A stretch of DNA of 60,724 bases from Prochlorococcus sp. AG-347-K19 (GTDB taxonomy: Bacteria > Cyanobacteriota > Cyanobacteriia > PCC-6307 > Cyanobiaceae): assembly GCA_003281335.1 (NCBI GenBank), contig QCCG01000008.1, forward strand, positions 1 through 60,724, given 5' to 3'. Under the pieces are notes generated by a model, which saw only the letters and a list, made by a program, of their open reading frames with translations, made no database searches and had not been told where the DNA came from. Positions within the stretch are counted from its first letter, which is position 1, and each line of letters starts with the position of its first letter. Of the stretch, positions 57,699-60,724 are shown piece by piece. Position numbers and translations under genes: made by a program.

Positions 57699-57749
57699 AA
57701 TTTGTTTTTAAAATATTAGTTTTATTTAATAAAATTATCAGACTATGGA

Positions 57750-58496
57750 TCAACTTGCCAAAGATGTTGCTGTTTCGCCAACTCTCTGAGATGCGTAACC
57801 AATCCCTCTGACAGTTAATATTAATTCTGGATTTCTTGGATCTGGTTCCAATTTTCCTCTTAATCTCGCAACATATACATCTACGACTCTTAGATCTGCT
57901 GCTCTACGAGGAGGATAACCCCAAAGCTGCTCTAAAATTTCTGCTCGTGGGACAACCTTACCAGGTTCATCAAATAATAACTCTAGTAGACTAAATTCAG
58001 TATAAGTTAGACTAATTCTATCTCCAGCTCTAGAAACTTGTCTGCGATTAGTATCAACTACTAAACTTCCAAATTTCATAACTCCTTTACCTGAAGGAAC
58101 TTCTTTAGTTTCAGTAACCGATACAGTTGGGCCCATTCTTCTCAAAATAGTAGCTATTCTAGCCTCTAACTCTTTTGGGCTAAATGGTTTAGATAAGTAA
58201 TCATCAGCCCCTAAATCCAAACCAGCAACTCTCTCTGAAATTGCCTCTAGAGCGGTTAAAAATATTATTGGTACTACTGATTCAGCTCTAATTCTTCTAC
58301 AAACAGCAAAGCCATCCATTTTTGGAAGCATAACATCAAGAACTATTAAGTCTGGAGAATCCCTATGGAAAGATTCGAGAGCTTCTTCACCGTTAGTGGC
58401 TGAATAAACTTGATATCCAGCTAGTTGAAGCCTCGTAACTAATACCTTCAAAACTGCTGGTTCATCATCAACAACTAAAATTCTTGCTTTTGACAT
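57750..58496 (-). CDS. rpaB: OmpR-family response regulator RpaB
   Basis: 248 residues. The receiver domain (1-120) has the phosphoacceptor Asp54 in IVLDVMLPKMDG and KPFSP. The DNA-binding winged helix (about 137-238) has RISLTYTEFSLLELLFDEPG and RVVDVYVARLRGKLEPDPRN. RpaB is the essential high-light regulator that binds HLR1 repeats at PSI and hli promoters, working with histidine kinase NblS, which is not in this window. It follows mreD on the same strand with a 178-base gap that should contain its own promoter. Confidence 0.96.
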   Translation of the reverse strand: MSKARILVVDDEPAVLKVLVTRLQLAGYQVYSATNGEEALESFHRDSPDLIVLDVMLPKMDGFAVCRRIRAESVVPIIFLTALEAISERVAGLDLGADDYLSKPFSPKELEARIATILRRMGPTVSVTETKEVPSGKGVMKFGSLVVDTNRRQVSRAGDRISLTYTEFSLLELLFDEPGKVVPRAEILEQLWGYPPRRAADLRVVDVYVARLRGKLEPDPRNPELILTVRGIGYASQRVGETATSLAS

Positions 58497-58674
58497 AGTT
58501 AAAAAAGATTTCTCGATATTTCAAAGCAAAGAACAATTGCATTGAATTTTTATTCTAACAATTAAAAATATAACATTACGAACCCTCATAGAGATATTCC
58601 ATAGGTTTAAAAAAATTAAAAAAATTTGAAGATATAAATCTTTTAAAGCACTTTTTTCTTCTTGACGAAATTTA

Positions 58675-59193
58675 TTACTGCAATTTTCTTCTTGAAAATT
58701 TTAACATTCTTAAAAGTTGGGAGCAAAAAAAAGGAGCAAACAAACCTGTCAAAAAAACTTCAACTAAGATATTTTTAACACCGGGAATAAACATTGAAGA
58801 ATTACTATCTGAAAAATTTCCAAACAAAATTTGTGAAAGGTATATAGTCCCACATAAAAAACTTCCAAAAGAACAAATCAAACCATACCTAAAATGTCCC
58901 ACCAAAATATCACTATGTAATTTAATTCTCCCAAACAAAAATCCGCAAAAAATTAAGCCTGGTATTTGAGAAAAATTATTATCTAAAGTTAGAGAATCTA
59001 AAATTAGGCCTAAAAACAAACCAAAAACCAATCCATTTATTGATCCATTAATCATTGACCAAGGCAATAACCAAAATAACGGCCAATATGGTTGAACTCC
59101 TAAAAATCCAAGCCAATTAGGGTGCCACAAAAATATAATTGGGATAAAAATAAAGCTTATTATGGATAATTTTTTTTTTAAAAATTTGTTCAT
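58675..59193 (-). CDS. mreD: Rod shape-determining protein MreD
   Basis: About 172 residues from the ATG at 59193, which overlaps the mreC stop by one base (TAATG); a longer frame to 59223 lies inside mreC. It is very hydrophobic, with about five membrane helices, and contains WPLFWLLPWSMINGSINGLV and GLFLGLILDSLT, matching cyanobacterial MreD. It is an inner-membrane part of the elongation machinery with MreC and RodA. Confidence 0.85.
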   Translation of the reverse strand: MNKFLKKKLSIISFIFIPIIFLWHPNWLGFLGVQPYWPLFWLLPWSMINGSINGLVFGLFLGLILDSLTLDNNFSQIPGLIFCGFLFGRIKLHSDILVGHFRYGLICSFGSFLCGTIYLSQILFGNFSDSNSSMFIPGVKNILVEVFLTGLFAPFFCSQLLRMLKFSRRKLQ

Positions 59194-59942
59194 TAAATAT
59201 TTACTTTCAAAATTTGCACCCAATCAATTAGGTGAGGCTTTGCCAAAAGTGAAATTTTTGCCGTTTTATTTGATTGCAATGTTTCATCTATAGATATGAC
59301 AATCCCAATTGGAATATTTGGAGGTAATAAAGAACTCGCAGGAGAAGATGATACAAAATCTCCCACTTTTATATCAGCATCTTTTGAATACATTATTAGG
59401 CTAGGGTGATTCCCTCCTGAACCAACCAGTAGTCCATTAATTTGACTTCTATCAACCCATACACCTAATTTACTTTCTGGAGCAGTTAATAATGTTACTG
59501 ATGAAGTAAGTAAAGAAGTATTGCTTACTATTCCTAATAATCCACCTGGGCCGGTAACAGTACTACCGATTTCCACTCCATCTTTTGAACCTTTGTTTAA
59601 AAGTATTTGCCTCCACCAACCTCCTGTTTTTCTGGAAATAACAGCTGCTACAATATTATCATTATTGGATGATTTTTGAAGAGATAAAATTTCCCGTAAT
59701 CTTATATTATCTTTCTTAAGAAGATTTAATTTGATTAAAGATTCTTGATTTAAGGTCTTAAGAATAACTTCTTTTTGAAATTGACCAGGCCAAAAAGGCT
59801 TTGAAATAAAGTAAAAAAAATCTTTATATAAAGATCCTTTTGAAATCCTTACAAAGACTAAAAATAAAAAAATTGCAAAGTATATCCAGATTTTCTTTTT
59901 ATGCCACCAACGACTAGAAGAAATTCGTCGGATATCTAACAT
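59193..59942 (-). CDS. mreC: Rod shape-determining protein MreC
   Basis: 249 residues. A short cytoplasmic start, one membrane helix (about 18-36) and a coiled-coil stretch lead to the beta-barrel periplasmic domain with VISRKTGGWWRQILLNKGSK, VTGPGGLLGIVSN and PIGIVISIDETL. It links MreB to the peptidoglycan synthases. Four bases separate it from mreB; it is coupled to mreD. Confidence 0.93.
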   Translation of the reverse strand: MLDIRRISSSRWWHKKKIWIYFAIFLFLVFVRISKGSLYKDFFYFISKPFWPGQFQKEVILKTLNQESLIKLNLLKKDNIRLREILSLQKSSNNDNIVAAVISRKTGGWWRQILLNKGSKDGVEIGSTVTGPGGLLGIVSNTSLLTSSVTLLTAPESKLGVWVDRSQINGLLVGSGGNHPSLIMYSKDADIKVGDFVSSSPASSLLPPNIPIGIVISIDETLQSNKTAKISLLAKPHLIDWVQILKVNI

Positions 59943-59946
59943 ATTA

Positions 59947-60724
59947 TTAATCTCTTATAGCGTTCCTTATATAATCTGGAGTATCAACAACTCTCTTAAG
60001 TTTTTTAAAATCATCCAGAACCTCTCCACAGCCATTAACCACACAGAGTAGTGGATTTTCTGCTATGTGAGTAAAAATTCCCGTTTCATCACTCAATAAA
60101 TCATTAATACCTCTAACTAAAGCTCCACCTCCTGCAAGCATAATCCCCCTATCAACAATATCTGCAGCAAGTTCAGGAGGAGTTCTCTCTAAAGTTCTTT
60201 TTACAGCTTCAACTATTTTGCTCAATGTTTCAGCCATAGCTTCTCTAATTTCTCCTGAGCTCAAAGTGACTGACCTAGGTAGACCAGATAAAAGATGTAA
60301 ACCTCTAACCTCTAAAGTAGTTTTATCAAATTCATCATCTGGGAATGCAGAACCAATCTTGATCTTAATATCTTCTGCAGTTCTCTCTCCAACAACTAAA
60401 TTATGAACTTTTTTAAGGTATAGGGCAATCGATTCATTTATTTCATCGCCAGCGATTCGAACAGATTCACTCAATACGGTTCCACCCAAACTTAATACTG
60501 CAACCTCAGTAGTACCACCACCAATATCAACAATCATAGTTCCAATTGGCTCAGTTACTGGTAATGATGCACCTATTGCTGCTGCAACAGGTTCATCTAT
60601 TAAGTGGACTTCCCTAGCTCCTGCTAATCCAGCTTCTCTTACTGCTCTTCGCTCGACACTAGTTACTCCACTTGGAATACCAATAACTATTCTTGGAGCT
60701 ACTATACCCTTGCCTTCGTTACAT
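59947..60724 (-). CDS. mreB: Actin-like cell-shape protein MreB, 5' part cut by the window edge
   Basis: The frame is open from the window edge (60724) to the stop at 59947-59949, about 258 codons. The visible part includes [36 protein letters not shown], the phosphate-2 loop [19 protein letters not shown], and [16 protein letters not shown]. Full MreB is about 340-350 residues, so about 90 N-terminal residues lie outside. A shorter start at the Met before IVDIGGGT would drop the essential first domain and is rejected. Confidence 0.97.
   Translation of the reverse strand, partial: CNEGKGIVAPRIVIGIPSGVTSVERRAVREAGLAGAREVHLIDEPVAAAIGASLPVTEPIGTMIVDIGGGTTEVAVLSLGGTVLSESVRIAGDEINESIALYLKKVHNLVVGERTAEDIKIKIGSAFPDDEFDKTTLEVRGLHLLSGLPRSVTLSSGEIREAMAETLSKIVEAVKRTLERTPPELAADIVDRGIMLAGGGALVRGINDLLSDETGIFTHIAENPLLCVVNGCGEVLDDFKKLKRVVDTPDYIRNAIRD

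Overview
The window is a stretch of chromosome from a marine picocyanobacterium, most likely Prochlorococcus and probably a high-light, AT-rich, streamlined strain. The evidence is photosystem I genes (psaC, psaD), the cyanobacterial NDH-1 subunit ndhS, the response regulator rpaB, cyanobacterial-type gshA, hemF, thiC, ppc and a fused panC-cmk gene. There is also a heme oxygenase-pebA-pebB bilin operon with no phycobilisome structural genes nearby, very AT-rich DNA, and intergenic gaps mostly under 150 bases. The strain and clade cannot be fixed from this window alone.

Layout. 1-9 kb: a truncated gene at the left edge, then tyrA, a CrtD-like desaturase, a fructosamine-kinase-like gene, a CAAD membrane protein, a MoeB/ThiF-rhodanese fusion, a tandem CobO-like P-loop protein, larE, speH and recF. 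9-20 kb: tRNA-Arg(CCG), a leftward run psaD-trpE-gshA-ppc-acetyltransferase-like gene, a leftward mrp-rodA-histidine kinase run, and rightward hemF. 20-27 kb: CCB-like cytochrome b6f assembly factor, RNase D, small conserved proteins, an LpxB-related protein and tRNA-Cys. A 2 kb segment follows that carries only a polysaccharide-export gene and ends in a degenerate copy of the tRNA-Cys 3' end, so it looks like a relic integrated island. 27-33 kb: purM, panC-cmk, a low-molecular-weight phosphatase and the ho1-pebA-pebB operon. 33-42 kb: icd, a leftward antiporter/hydrolase/mutarotase/sugar-acid-kinase cluster, and glgP. 42-52 kb: tRNA-Arg(CCT) head-to-head with rnpB, then rnc, ndhS, rimM, glmS, psaC, acpP-fabF-tktA, and thiC with a TPP-type riboswitch leader. 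52-61 kb: an M20 amidohydrolase, a TPR protein, ruvB, smpB, lysS, rpaB, and mreD-mreC-mreB (mreB runs off the right edge).

Most of the window is core metabolism: aromatic amino acids, glutathione, anaplerotic carbon fixation, heme, bilins, purines, pantothenate, fatty acids, the pentose phosphate cycle, glycogen and thiamine. It also holds cell-shape, RNA-processing and DNA-repair genes. The accessory or unusual parts are the tRNA-Cys relic island (23.7-25.8 kb), a thi-box leader whose pyrophosphate-sensing arm is not canonical (51.9-52.0 kb), a sulfur/cobalamin-like gene neighbourhood (4.1-7.4 kb), a histidine kinase with a degraded ATP-binding domain, and several perfect inverted repeats in promoter-sized gaps.
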